A program made the translations under genes and the position numbers. The notes below the pieces were generated by a model. It was not told the origin of the DNA. It searched no databases and saw nothing but the letters and a program-made list of their open reading frames with translations. Positions 27,636-36,857 of a stretch of DNA of 48,567 nucleotides are shown here, in pieces (positions within the stretch are counted from its first letter, which is position 1; every line of letters starts with the position of its first letter). Source of the stretch: an uncultured Clostridia bacterium (GTDB taxonomy: Bacteria > Bacillota > Clostridia > TANB77 > CAG-508); contig CAKOVW010000002.1 of assembly GCA_934122125.1 (NCBI GenBank), positions 1 to 48,567 of the forward strand. The letters are read 5' to 3'.

Positions 27636-29714
27636 CTATATTCCCCCTTCAATTGCATTAACAATAACTTTCCTGTTATTTTCTTCTATCATTTCAACGT
27701 TATCCGTACCTTGAACAGTCGATTGTGATTTTGTTTCTTCTACTTTATTTTCTGCATTTTTCAAATTTAATTCACTTACTTGTTCTAGAGTTTCAATATT
27801 GTTTACCTTTACTGCTGTTTCAGATATTGTATATAGGTTGTCATCTATATACAATCCTCTCAATAGTTTGCTATTGTTATAGTAGTATGTTGCTTTTGTT
27901 TTTTCATGTGTTATTGTTCCTTTTAGTTTAAATCCATCCTGTACATTTATATTATATACAAAATATCCTTCTGCCATATATGGCTTATTGTAATTTTTGT
28001 ATTTATTTATTATTGATGTATACGAATTCGACTCACTTATTTCAAAGTCTTGAGCATAATTATTTACTGGTATTGCAATCAAAGATTTTTCTTTTGAGAA
28101 TAATAATGCTTTTGGATTTGTTATTATTGCTGAAGTTGTTCTACTATCTCCTATTACTGTACTTGCAATTTGAATTGGTGCCTTTACATTAGAAATGTCA
28201 AACAGTGCCATTTTCATTCCTACTATTCTAGCCGTTGTAGAAATTACTTTTCCACTTGAATTTCTGTTTATTGTTTCTTTTGTTTCCATACCTATTCCAA
28301 TTATATGGTTTTCATCATAAGGATGTATATATGTGCTGTAACCAGGTATTTTTAATTTTCCTAGTACTTTTGGATTTGCTTCATCGCTTAAATCTACTAC
28401 AAATAGCGGATCTATTGTTTTGTATGTTACAAAATATACTTTATCTCCTATAAACCTTGAAGAATACATATCTTCACCCTTTGCAACTTTTTCTGATACA
28501 CCTATTTGTTTTAAGTTTTCGTCTAATATTTCTATTCTTGAGCCTTGATTATCATATAATGCTATTCTTAAATGATTATCTTTTTCATCTAAAGAATATT
28601 GGTTTATGGTTTTTCCTTTTGTTTTTGTCTTTGCTTTGTAACTTACATTGCCATTCTTGTTTATATCAAATTTATATATTTCTGTATAATATCCTGAATC
28701 ATTTTCTTCGTCAAATAATCCAAATACTCCTTTTAGTCCAAATAAAGATTTGATACTTAAGCCACCATAATCGTACTCTTGATTTAATAAATATATTGCA
28801 CTTTCTGACACATACGCATTTGATATATCCATTAAATATGACTTTAAATTTATGTCTGCAGTTTCATTATTTAAATCGACTGTTGATATTAGTGTTTGTT
28901 TTTTTGTTTTCACATCTTTTAAATATTTTACATTATTAACAGACATTTCTTTTTCTGAATTATCTTCTTTATATCCTATAACAATGTCATTGTTTTCTTT
29001 TCTTAAATTTCCTGACGAGATTACATATAAAATATTATTTATACACCTTGAAGTATAATATGGTGCATACATTTCATAACTCTTGGTTAGTATTGGATTG
29101 TTTTTTGATGTAATATCATATATTTTTACTACAGTATTCATTTTAGAATTGTATGAATACCTACTTGATTGATTAATAGTTATTGCTGATATTATAACTA
29201 GTTTGTCTTTGTATAATATTATATCTTCTGGAATATCATCGTCATCAGACTTTATAGTAGCTGCTATTTTAGGTGCTTGTGGGTTTGTTACATCTGTTAT
29301 TATCACATTATTTTTTGAGATTGAATAAATATAATTTCCATCTGTTTTTACAATATCTGCTTCGTCTACATTTTCAACTTGTATATTTGTTGTTGAATAG
29401 TCTTTAGAAGCTGAATTTAAAATTGAACTAGAATTTTCTGAACTACTGCTAAAATCTCCTTTTGCAAGATCAGTAGCACTATCCATTAGTCCTCCAGTTA
29501 TTGGCATGTTGTAATACATTAAACTAAATGGCACAGCCATAATTCTAATTATTAGTTCTTTTAGATTATTATTATCTCCTTCATATATTTTTAATAGTTC
29601 TTTTTTTGATTTTATTGTTTTCAATTCTTCGTTATCTTTATGTGTTGCTACTATTAGCGTAGCTATTATTGCTATGATTAATATTGTAATAAGTATTTTT
29701 ACTCCTTTTTTCAT
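27636..29714 (-). CDS. Membrane-anchored C-terminal beta-propeller protein
   Basis: 692 aa. One N-terminal membrane segment (about 5-23), then a large outside domain. The stretch NVDEADIVKTDGNYIYSI (about 117-134) is the hallmark opening of the bacterial beta-propeller domain family (Beta_propel), followed by repeated blocks of about 45 residues such as DISKSNNP-like and VVDLSDEANPKVLG. The role is unknown, probably a surface protein. Start ATG 29714 follows GGGAGGGT. Confidence 0.85.
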   Translation of the reverse strand: MKKGVKILITILIIAIIATLIVATHKDNEELKTIKSKKELLKIYEGDNNNLKELIIRIMAVPFSLMYYNMPITGGLMDSATDLAKGDFSSSSENSSSILNSASKDYSTTNIQVENVDEADIVKTDGNYIYSISKNNVIITDVTNPQAPKIAATIKSDDDDIPEDIILYKDKLVIISAITINQSSRYSYNSKMNTVVKIYDITSKNNPILTKSYEMYAPYYTSRCINNILYVISSGNLRKENNDIVIGYKEDNSEKEMSVNNVKYLKDVKTKKQTLISTVDLNNETADINLKSYLMDISNAYVSESAIYLLNQEYDYGGLSIKSLFGLKGVFGLFDEENDSGYYTEIYKFDINKNGNVSYKAKTKTKGKTINQYSLDEKDNHLRIALYDNQGSRIEILDENLKQIGVSEKVAKGEDMYSSRFIGDKVYFVTYKTIDPLFVVDLSDEANPKVLGKLKIPGYSTYIHPYDENHIIGIGMETKETINRNSSGKVISTTARIVGMKMALFDISNVKAPIQIASTVIGDSRTTSAIITNPKALLFSKEKSLIAIPVNNYAQDFEISESNSYTSIINKYKNYNKPYMAEGYFVYNINVQDGFKLKGTITHEKTKATYYYNNSKLLRGLYIDDNLYTISETAVKVNNIETLEQVSELNLKNAENKVEETKSQSTVQGTDNVEMIEENNRKVIVNAIEGGI

Positions 29715-29744
29715 ATGTACCCTCCCTTGTTATCTTATGGTTAT

Positions 29745-29773
29745 AGAATATACTAATCTTTTAAATAAGTCAA
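29745..29773 (-). promoter_or_regulatory. Promoter of the beta-propeller/DUF4190 pair
   Basis: Minus strand TTGACT, 17 bases, TATTCT, 31 bases before the ATG at 29714. Confidence 0.65.
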
Positions 29774-29793
29774 TGCTTTCTAAAAAGAAAAAA

Positions 29794-29821
29794 AGTAGTA
29801 AAGTTTGTTAACTTTACTACT
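29794..29821 (-). terminator. Terminator of the tRNA operon
   Basis: 12-bp perfect stem AGTAGTAAAGTT (29794-29805) with 29810-29821 and a 4-base loop, 9 bases after tRNA-Phe, followed on the minus strand by a long T-tract. Confidence 0.9.
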
Positions 29822-29829
29822 GTAATAAA

Positions 29830-29905
29830 TGGTGCCTCGAAGTGGAATCGAACCACTGACACAGGGATTTTCAGTCCCTTGCTCTACCGACTGAGCTATC
29901 GAGGC
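29830..29905 (-). tRNA. tRNA-Phe (GAA)
   Basis: 76 bases including encoded CCA. Acceptor GCCTCGA/TCGAGGC, anticodon loop CTGAAAA, T-loop TTCGATT. Third gene of a Val-Asp-Phe operon. Confidence 0.97.
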
Positions 29906-29921
29906 GTATAAAACAAAAAAA

Positions 29922-29998
29922 TGGCGACCTGGAACGGGCTCGAACCGTCGACCTCTAGCGTGACAGGCTAGCGTTCTAACCAACTGAACTACCAGGCC
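29922..29998 (-). tRNA. tRNA-Asp (GTC)
   Basis: 77 bases including CCA. Acceptor GGCCTGG/CCAGGTC (one G-T pair), anticodon loop CTGTCAC, T-loop TTCGAGC. Confidence 0.97.
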
Positions 29999-30038
29999 GT
30001 AAATTATTTTCAAATTTACTTGGTATGTAGTTAAGAAA

Positions 30039-30114
30039 TGGTGGGCGCAATAGGGATCGAACCTATGACCTCCTGCTTGTAAGGCAGATGCTCTCCCAGC
30101 TGAGCTATGCGCCC
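30039..30114 (-). tRNA. tRNA-Val (TAC)
   Basis: 76 bases including CCA. Acceptor GGGCGCA/TGCGCCC, anticodon loop CTTACAA, T-loop TTCGATC. First gene of the operon. Confidence 0.97.
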
Positions 30115-30132
30115 ATTTCTGCTGACTTGTTT

Positions 30133-30161
30133 AGTATACTAAATTTAATTATAATTGTCAA
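30133..30161 (-). promoter_or_regulatory. tRNA operon promoter
   Basis: Minus strand TTGACA, 17 bases, TATACT, about 20 bases before tRNA-Val. Confidence 0.85.
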
Positions 30162-30217
30162 TACATATTTTGAAAAAATTTTATTTTTTTATATTTTTTA
30201 ATTTAATTTACTTTGTT

Positions 30218-30260
30218 AAAAGAGTGAAAAATCACTTATCAAGCAATTTTTCACTCTTTT
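30218..30260 (-). terminator. Terminator after the S41 protease gene
   Basis: Stem of about 15 bp (30218-30232 with 30246-30260) starting 3 bases after the stop codon, with TTTT at the arm end. Confidence 0.85.
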
Positions 30261-30262
30261 AC

Positions 30263-31465
30263 TTATTTTAATATTTCTATAGCTTTTTGTAGTTGAGTAT
30301 CATCTTTTGGTTCTAAAGTTATTTGTTTTTTTGCATCTTCTGATAAATCTACTTCTATATCTGGTGTTATTCCAATTTTATGAATTTCATTATGGTTTGG
30401 TGTATAGTATTCGCTTACTGTAATTTTTAATCCGCTTCCATCAGATAATTGATGTAATTCTTGAATTATTCCTTTTCCATATGTTTTTGTTCCCACTAGT
30501 GTTGCTTTTTTATTGTCTTTTAATGCTCCTGCTAATATCTCTGAAGCACTTGCTGAATATTCATTCATAAGTACAACTGTTGGTAGATTTATTATTGGAT
30601 TTTTAGTAGCTGTTGTAACTTCCTCTTTATCATTCTTATCTTTTGTTATTAGTAATGTAGAACCTTTTTCTGTTAGCATATTTGCTATTTCAAGTGCCTC
30701 ATCTACAATACCTCCACCGTTATCTCTAATGTCAATTATTAATTTTTTTATTCCTTTTTTCTCAAGTTCTTTATATTTGGTTTTAAATTCATCTGCACAC
30801 TTGCCTTCAAAGTCTGATATTGCAATATATCCAATGTTATTATCTAATACTTTTGTGGTAACATGGCTTACTACTATTGTAGTTCTGGTAATTTCAAAAG
30901 TTTTAGTTTCTCCATTTCTGTATATTTCTAATTTAACGTTTGTTCCTTCTTCTCCTCTTATTCTGTTAGAGGCATCTTCTAATTTTGTACATTCAGTGTC
31001 ATCTATTTTTGTAATAATATCTCCTGGCAATATTCCAGCTTTTTCTGCTGGTGAATTTTCTATTGGTTTAATAATTAATACTGCATTTTTTTGAGTATTT
31101 TGTGTCATATATATACCAATTCCTACAAAATTTCCATTTGTTTCTTCCATTATTTTTTGCATTTCTTTTTTTGTATAATATGTTGTATATGGATCTCCAA
31201 GTGCATCTACATATCCTTTTATAGCCCCTTCAATTAGTGCTTCGTCTTTTATTTCTCCTATATATTTTTTCTCTAATTCGCTTCTAAATTGAGCTAAAGT
31301 ATATTCTAGTCCTTCCAAAGATGTAGTATTTACTTTTTTGGAATATAATCCATTATTAATCAAATACTGATATGTTGCGAAAGCTGTTAATAATGATGTA
31401 ATAATTATCACAATTAATACAAACATAACCATTTTGTATATTTTTTGTGTATTTTTATTTTCCAT
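30263..31465 (-). CDS. ctpA: S41 C-terminal processing protease (CtpA)
   Basis: 400 aa. Membrane anchor at about residues 11-31, PDZ domain about 100-180 (ENSPAEKAGILPGDIITKID), and protease core with GGIVDEALEIANML, the nucleophile Ser in NEYSASASEILAGALK (about 300) and the Lys in GTKTYGKGIIQ (about 328). It degrades or trims proteins outside the membrane. It sits downstream of two M23 hydrolases and ftsEX, consistent with control of cell-wall hydrolases. Start ATG 31465 follows GAGGAATT. Confidence 0.93.
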   Translation of the reverse strand: MENKNTQKIYKMVMFVLIVIIITSLLTAFATYQYLINNGLYSKKVNTTSLEGLEYTLAQFRSELEKKYIGEIKDEALIEGAIKGYVDALGDPYTTYYTKKEMQKIMEETNGNFVGIGIYMTQNTQKNAVLIIKPIENSPAEKAGILPGDIITKIDDTECTKLEDASNRIRGEEGTNVKLEIYRNGETKTFEITRTTIVVSHVTTKVLDNNIGYIAISDFEGKCADEFKTKYKELEKKGIKKLIIDIRDNGGGIVDEALEIANMLTEKGSTLLITKDKNDKEEVTTATKNPIINLPTVVLMNEYSASASEILAGALKDNKKATLVGTKTYGKGIIQELHQLSDGSGLKITVSEYYTPNHNEIHKIGITPDIEVDLSEDAKKQITLEPKDDTQLQKAIEILK

Positions 31466-31562
31466 TGTTTTAAATTCCTCTTTTCTATTTTATGTATATA
31501 ACGCAATGTTAAATTTTTGCCCATATAATATTATATTTATATAACTGCATAAATATTATTAT

Positions 31563-32765
31563 TTATGGTTCATTAACATATTTTAAAGGGTCTACTGTAT
31601 GACCATTAACCCTAACTTCAAAGTGTAAGTGTGGTCCTGTTGAATTTCCTGTTGAACCAGTTTCCATTATTATATCTCCTTGTTTTACTGTCGCTCCATG
31701 TTCTGTTAATATAGTCTGTCCATGTCCATATAATGTTGATATTCCATTTCCATGATTAATTATAACACAATTTCCATATGAGCCTAGTTCTCCTGCATAT
31801 GTAACCACTCCATCCAAAGCTGCAACTGCTGGTGCTCCAAATCCAGTATTTCCTATGTCTATACCCAAGTGAAAATTTGTAACTCCCTGTATTGGATGCT
31901 GTCTTGTTCCATAATCTGATGTGATTTTAGTTCCAGTTTTTGCAACTGGCCAAATCATAAGTCCTCCTGTATATTGAATACTATATTCTCCTGTTTCTCC
32001 ACTAATTTCTCTTATTCTTGTTTCTAGTTGTATTGCTTCTGTTTTATATTTAGTAATTTTTTCATTCAATTCTTTTTCATTTTTTGATAATGTTTCTATA
32101 TATCCTTCTTGCAATGTTTTAGTATTTTTATATATTATTTCAGATTGTTCTGCTTTTAATTTTAAAGTTCTTAATTCTTCCGTTTCTTTTTCTAATTTTT
32201 GTTTTGACATTTCTATAGTGTTTTTTTCTTGTTCTACTGTTGAAATTAATTGATTGTCATATTCCATAATTTCTATCATCTTATAGTATCTTGATATGAA
32301 GTCTGACAAAGTTTTAGAAGAAAGTAAAACATCTAAATACAAAACTGACCCAGATTCATATAAAGCAACTAATCTGTTTCTTAATAATTTTTCTTTTTTT
32401 GTATAATCCTCTGTTACTTCCTTTAGCTTTTGTGTTGTTTCATTTACTGATGTTTCTAATGTTTTTAGTTTATTTCCTAACTCTGCATTTTCATTTTCAT
32501 ATGTTCTTATTTTATCATCCAATTCTTGAATTTTAACAAGCATATCTGATATTTCTGTTTTTACATATTCAAGTTCAATGGTTGTTGAGTCTATTTTATT
32601 GTTTATTTCACTTTTTTGATTGTTTAAATCCTCTATACTATTTGTATTTACGTTTATTTCATTTGTTTGAGTATTACTAATTTCATTAGTTGCAAATGAA
32701 TATACTGATATATTCATTATAAAAACAAAAATAAGGAGAATACTTATAATCTTTTTAATTTTCAC
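31563..32765 (-). CDS. Coiled-coil M23 peptidase (EnvC/PcsB-like), copy 1
   Basis: 400 aa. Signal peptide at residues 1-25 (ending SFA), a long coiled coil about 45-250 rich in Glu/Lys/Leu heptads, and a LytM/M23 domain about 272-395 with metal ligands in FHLGIDIG and HLHFEVRVNG. It starts with GTG at 32765 after AAAGGAG. It follows a close paralogue and ftsX; FtsEX is known to activate such coiled-coil hydrolases or their regulators during division. Confidence 0.92.
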   Translation of the reverse strand: MKIKKIISILLIFVFIMNISVYSFATNEISNTQTNEINVNTNSIEDLNNQKSEINNKIDSTTIELEYVKTEISDMLVKIQELDDKIRTYENENAELGNKLKTLETSVNETTQKLKEVTEDYTKKEKLLRNRLVALYESGSVLYLDVLLSSKTLSDFISRYYKMIEIMEYDNQLISTVEQEKNTIEMSKQKLEKETEELRTLKLKAEQSEIIYKNTKTLQEGYIETLSKNEKELNEKITKYKTEAIQLETRIREISGETGEYSIQYTGGLMIWPVAKTGTKITSDYGTRQHPIQGVTNFHLGIDIGNTGFGAPAVAALDGVVTYAGELGSYGNCVIINHGNGISTLYGHGQTILTEHGATVKQGDIIMETGSTGNSTGPHLHFEVRVNGHTVDPLKYVNEP

Positions 32766-32806
32766 GTCCGCATTCTCCTTTCTCTTTTATTATTTGTAAA
32801 TTTTTT

Positions 32807-33955
32807 TTACCAGTGGCAATACTTAAGTGGATTAACCGTACTATTTGAACTAGCTGATGTACGTACTTCAAAGTGTAAGTGTGGTCCTGTTCCTATACCT
32901 GTGCTTCCACTTGTAGCTATTTTTTGTGCTCTTGCAACTTTTTGTCCTGTTGATACTGCTATTGAATCTAAGTGTTGATAAAATGTATATAAATTATCAG
33001 CATGTTTTACCATTACATAGTTTCCTCTATAAATATTGTATCCCTTACTTACTACGACACCTGCTGCTGCTGCATATACTGGTTGATAACTAACTCCTAT
33101 ATCTAATGCTGGGTGCCATGAAGTTGCACCTGGGCAAGGTTCTTCTCTTGAGCCATAGTATGATGTTATAATATTATATCCATATGAGCTACTTGATAAT
33201 GGCCAACTTAAAGTACCCGAAAAACTTCCTGTATATGAGCTACCATTTTTTCTAGCTTCTTCTTCTAATTTTGCTTCTAATTCATTTATTGATTTTTTAT
33301 ATTTTTTTATTTCTTCTTGTATATTTTTTTGTTCTTCTGTCAAACTATCTGCTTTTGCTTCTTTATTAGCTTTAGCTATTTTTATTTTTGTTTGCTTGCT
33401 TTGTACTGCTTGCTTGTCCTCTGCTAATTCCTTTTTCTGTTTTTCTAAATCATTTTTTACCTTTTCGACTTCTTCTCTTTGTGCTTCTACTTTATCCATT
33501 TGTTCATTATCTGCATCTGTTAATTGTTGCACTTTTGAACTCATAGAAATATAGTCCCATATATTATCTGAAGCTAATAAAACATCTAAAAATGTTATTC
33601 TTCCTTGTTCATATATTGCTACTAATCTATCTTCTAAAAGTTGTTTTTTCTCATCATAATCTTTTTGTAATGCTTCAATTTCTGTATTTTTTTCTTTTAT
33701 GTTCTTTTCCATTTTAGTTATTTTACTATTTAATTCTTTTATTTCAGTTTCATAGCCTTCAATTTCTTCTTCTAAATCTGAAATTTCATTTAAAACTGTT
33801 TCTTTTGCAGCTGTTACTTTTACTTTATTCTGATTAGCTTCATTTAGTTTGTCTTTTGCTGCATTTAAGTCTGATTGTGTTGTTGCAAATACAGTTGCAA
33901 ATGTAGTTTGCAATAAAATTAATACTAATAAAATGGATATAATTTTTTTTCTCAT
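32807..33955 (-). CDS. Coiled-coil M23 peptidase (EnvC/PcsB-like), copy 2
   Basis: 382 aa. Signal peptide 1-24 (VFATT end), coiled coil about 25-240, M23 domain about 258-380 with WHPALDIG (His and Asp ligands) and GTGPHLHFEVR (HxH). Same layout as the following gene, so the pair arose by tandem duplication. Start ATG 33955 follows AAAGGAGAAA, 12 bases after ftsX. It likely acts at the septum under FtsEX control. Confidence 0.92.
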   Translation of the reverse strand: MRKKIISILLVLILLQTTFATVFATTQSDLNAAKDKLNEANQNKVKVTAAKETVLNEISDLEEEIEGYETEIKELNSKITKMEKNIKEKNTEIEALQKDYDEKKQLLEDRLVAIYEQGRITFLDVLLASDNIWDYISMSSKVQQLTDADNEQMDKVEAQREEVEKVKNDLEKQKKELAEDKQAVQSKQTKIKIAKANKEAKADSLTEEQKNIQEEIKKYKKSINELEAKLEEEARKNGSSYTGSFSGTLSWPLSSSSYGYNIITSYYGSREEPCPGATSWHPALDIGVSYQPVYAAAAGVVVSKGYNIYRGNYVMVKHADNLYTFYQHLDSIAVSTGQKVARAQKIATSGSTGIGTGPHLHFEVRTSASSNSTVNPLKYCHW

Positions 33956-33967
33956 AGTTTTTCTCCT

Positions 33968-34870
33968 TTATACCTCTAGATATTTTTTCATTGAAATTGC
34001 ACTACCTAAAGCACCAATTCCAATTCCTAATACCAAATAAACTATTAATAGAGTTTTAAATAGTTCTTGGAAAGTTAATAGTGGTATATTTATCATACTG
34101 TTTATTAAAGATTGTTGAATTTGTGTTACAACTGCATTATATGAAAAGGCTAATATTAATAGCGAAATTAAAACTGATATTAACCCTATTAGCATACCTT
34201 CTACCATAAATGGCCATCTAATAAATCCGTTAGTTGCTCCAACATATTTCATAATTGAAATTTCTTTTCTCCTTGCATGTACTGTTAATTTAATAGTGTT
34301 TGTTATAATAAATATTGAAATAAATATTAGTATAATTAAAATAACTGTTGTTATTATATTTATTCCATCTGCTATCTTTACTAAAGCATTTATTGTGTCT
34401 GTTCTTACTTCAACACTTGATACTATACTTGACTTTGATATATCACTTTTTACTTCTTCTGCTTTTGTTAAGTCAGTTAAAGTAACAATGTATGAATCTT
34501 TGAAGGGATTATTATCTCCGCTATATGTATCCCATAATGATTTTCTGTCTTTAAACATTCTTTTTAAGTCTTCCAATGCTTCAGCTTTTGTTTTTTCTTC
34601 TATGGTATTTACATATTGATTACTTCTTATCTTATCTTTTAATTCTACTTTTTGATCTGCTGTTGCTTCATTTTTAATGAATACTTGCATTCCTTGTTGC
34701 TCTTCTATTGTTTTTGTAATATGGTTTATGTTTTGACTAACTGCAAAAAATATTCCAAATACGAACATTGTTGCACACATTATAATTAATGATGCTATTG
34801 TGGATTTTTTGTTTTTGAATACATTTCTAAAACCTTCTCCAATTAAATAACCAAAAATACTATATCTCAC
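33968..34870 (-). CDS. ftsX: Cell-division protein FtsX
   Basis: 300 aa from the GTG at 34870, which overlaps the end of ftsE by 11 bases. A longer frame from ATG 34894 is possible but adds residues not usual in FtsX. Four membrane segments (about 22-45, 170-195, 220-245, 265-290), a large outside loop between the first two, and HARRKEISIMKYVGATNGFI before the third. It is the membrane half of the FtsEX complex that gates peptidoglycan hydrolysis at division. Confidence 0.93.
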   Translation of the reverse strand: MRYSIFGYLIGEGFRNVFKNKKSTIASLIIMCATMFVFGIFFAVSQNINHITKTIEEQQGMQVFIKNEATADQKVELKDKIRSNQYVNTIEEKTKAEALEDLKRMFKDRKSLWDTYSGDNNPFKDSYIVTLTDLTKAEEVKSDISKSSIVSSVEVRTDTINALVKIADGINIITTVILIILIFISIFIITNTIKLTVHARRKEISIMKYVGATNGFIRWPFMVEGMLIGLISVLISLLILAFSYNAVVTQIQQSLINSMINIPLLTFQELFKTLLIVYLVLGIGIGALGSAISMKKYLEV

Positions 34871-35546
34871 TGTTATATCCGCCCCTTCTATCATCTCTTA
34901 CAATATTGCCTTCTTCAATTTGTATAACTCTTTTTTTCATTTTGTCTACAATATCTCTTGCATGTGTTGCTACTACTACTGTTGTTCCTCTTTTATTAAT
35001 ATCATCCAAAAGAGTCATTATTTCCCATGCTGTTTCAGGGTCTAAATTTCCAGTAGGCTCGTCTGCAATTAACATAGATGGATTATTTACTAGAGCTCTA
35101 GCCAAAGCGACTCTTTGTTGCTCTCCACCTGATAGTTCGTTTGGATACATTTTAGCTTTATTGCTTAATCCTACTAATGATAATATCATAGGCACTTGTC
35201 TTCTAATATGCCTTGGTGTAGCCCTTACAATGTACATAGCATATGCAACATTATCATATACTGTTCTGTCTGGTAAAAGCCTAAAGTCTTGGAACACTAC
35301 TCCCATGCTTCTTCTTAAAAATGGTATTCTTTTAGGTTTTAAAAAAGTTGTATCTTTTCCATTTATAATAATATTTCCTTTAGTTGGTTCCTCTTCTTTT
35401 AATATTAGTTTTATTAATGTTGATTTTCCTGAACCAGAGCTACCTACTAAAAATGCAAAATCACCTTTTTCAATTATAAAATTTGCATTGTGAACTGCCT
35501 CTGTTCCAGTATCATAAGTCTTGCTGACGTTTCTAAATTCTATCAT
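34860..35546 (-). CDS. ftsE: Cell-division ATP-binding protein FtsE
   Basis: 228 aa ABC ATPase. Walker A GSSGSGKSTL (about 35-44), Q-loop VFQDFRLLPDRTVYDNVAY, signature LSGGEQQRVALARAL (about 138), Walker B LIADEPTGNLD, switch His in VATHARD. It powers FtsX. Start ATG 35546 has GGAG 8 bases upstream. Confidence 0.95.
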   Translation of the reverse strand: MIEFRNVSKTYDTGTEAVHNANFIIEKGDFAFLVGSSGSGKSTLIKLILKEEEPTKGNIIINGKDTTFLKPKRIPFLRRSMGVVFQDFRLLPDRTVYDNVAYAMYIVRATPRHIRRQVPMILSLVGLSNKAKMYPNELSGGEQQRVALARALVNNPSMLIADEPTGNLDPETAWEIMTLLDDINKRGTTVVVATHARDIVDKMKKRVIQIEEGNIVRDDRRGGYNSEI

Positions 35547-35595
35547 TTAAGTAACTCCTAACTAAGATTAGACATCTTATTTCATATTCTCCTTT

Positions 35596-35624
35596 ATCAT
35601 AACAATAAAATGCAATAAATGCAA
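35596..35624 (-). promoter_or_regulatory. ftsE promoter
   Basis: Minus strand TTGCAT, 17 bases, TATGAT, about 50 bases before ftsE, just after the transketolase terminator. Confidence 0.55.
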
Positions 35625-35639
35625 TAGTTTTTTTTGGAA

Positions 35640-35684
35640 AAAAGCAGAATAAATTTGCATTAAACACGCAATTTTTCTGCTTTT
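35640..35684 (-). terminator. Terminator of the transketolase operon
   Basis: Stem AAAAGCAGAA (35640-35649 with 35675-35684) with an inner AAATTGC/GCAAATT pairing, followed on the minus strand by TTTTTTCC. A 60-codon open frame over it (35533-35715) is judged non-coding. Confidence 0.8.
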
Positions 35685-35728
35685 CTCCATATTTTTGTTT
35701 TTTATCAAAATTCACAAAAAATTTACAT

Positions 35729-36658
35729 TTATTCTTTTACTTTATCAATAATAGCTTGGCTGTCTAGTTTGAAATATTTTAATAGTTGTTCTGCTTTTCC
35801 TGACTTACCAAATCTATCCTGCATTCCCATTCTTATTACTTTGGTTGGACATTCTTCTGATAATACTTCACAAACTGCTGTACCTAATCCACCAATTACA
35901 CTATGGTCCTCAATAGTAATTAGTTTTTTAGTTTCTTTTGCACATTTTGTTATCATTTCTTTATCAATTGGTTTTATTGTGTGCACATCAACTACACGAA
36001 TATTTATATTTTCTTTTTCAAGTTCTTCTTTGGCTTTTAGTGCCTCTGCTACTTCAACTCCTGTTGCAAATACAGTAGCATCTGTACCATCACCTATTTG
36101 AACCATTTTACCTATTTCAAACTCTTGATTTTCATTATATATAACTGGTGTTGTAACTCTCGCTAAACGGATATATACTGGTCCATCAAATTTTGCCATT
36201 TCTTTTATAGCCCATCTAGTTTGTACATCATCCGAAGTACATAATACTGTCATATTTGGAATACTTCTCATCAAACTTAAATCTTCTAGCATTTGATGTG
36301 TTGCGCCATCTTCTCCAACAGTAACTCCAGCATGTGTTCCACAAATTTTTACATTAAGTTTTGGATATGCCACACTATTTCTAATTTGGTCATATGCTCT
36401 TCCTGCTGCAAACATCGCAAAAGTACTTGCAAAAGGAATTTTTCCTGTTGTTGCTAATCCTGCTGCTATTCCTATCATATTTTGTTCCGCAATTCCTACA
36501 TTTATAAATCTATCTGGAAACTCTTTCTCAAAAAGACTAGTCTTAGTCGCCCCAGCTAAATCTGCTGTTAGAACAACTACATTTTCATTTTCTCTCCCCA
36601 CCTCTACAAGAGCCTTTCCAAAGCTCTCACGAGTAGCAATTTTATTATCTAAATTCAT
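35729..36658 (-). CDS. Transketolase, C-terminal subunit
   Basis: 309 aa. Pyrimidine-binding and C-terminal domains of a split transketolase: NVGIAEQNMIGIAAGLA (Glu that activates thiamine diphosphate, about 57), FASTFAMFAAGRAYDQIRNS, GEDGATHQMLEDLSLMRSIP, and ITIEDHSVIGGLGTAVCEVL. It works with the N-terminal subunit encoded upstream to move two-carbon units in the pentose phosphate pathway. Start ATG 36658 follows AAGGAAGGAAA. It is unusual in being 199 bases from its partner because of a palindromic insertion. Confidence 0.95.
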   Translation of the reverse strand: MNLDNKIATRESFGKALVEVGRENENVVVLTADLAGATKTSLFEKEFPDRFINVGIAEQNMIGIAAGLATTGKIPFASTFAMFAAGRAYDQIRNSVAYPKLNVKICGTHAGVTVGEDGATHQMLEDLSLMRSIPNMTVLCTSDDVQTRWAIKEMAKFDGPVYIRLARVTTPVIYNENQEFEIGKMVQIGDGTDATVFATGVEVAEALKAKEELEKENINIRVVDVHTIKPIDKEMITKCAKETKKLITIEDHSVIGGLGTAVCEVLSEECPTKVIRMGMQDRFGKSGKAEQLLKYFKLDSQAIIDKVKE

Positions 36659-36689
36659 AATACTTATTTCCTTCCTTTTGATTTTATTG

Positions 36690-36833
36690 GTAATAATATA
36701 CTAATTTTTTGAGCGTGGTTTCGTGGGAACCAGCAACTTAGAATGTGTTATGCAAAGATCCACTAGTGGAAATTTGCATTATACATTCTTAGGCAGTTGG
36801 GGGTTGGAGCGAAAAAAATTAGTATATTATTAC
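36690..36833. repeat. 144-bp palindromic (MITE-like) element between the transketolase halves
   Basis: The ends are a perfect 21-bp inverted repeat (36690-36710 with 36813-36833, GTAATAATATACTAATTTTT plus one T). Inside is a non-matching stretch of about 20 bases on each side, then a second inverted repeat of about 30 bases (about 36737-36767 with 36768-36793, mostly paired) centred on the palindrome TCCACTAGTGGA. RNA from either strand would fold into one long hairpin. It carries no convincing gene. A miniature inverted-repeat transposable element fits best; a structured intercistronic RNA is the alternative. Confidence 0.7.
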
Positions 36834-36857
36834 ATAAGAATTTTATTTTCAACATTA

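Noticed and set aside
29780..30013. 77-codon open frame on the minus strand
   Set aside because: It lies over tRNA-Asp, tRNA-Phe and the terminator; its sequence is translated tRNA, a well-known false gene.
35533..35715. 60-codon frame between the transketolase gene and ftsE
   Set aside because: It covers the transketolase terminator and ftsE promoter, overlaps ftsE and has no ribosome site.
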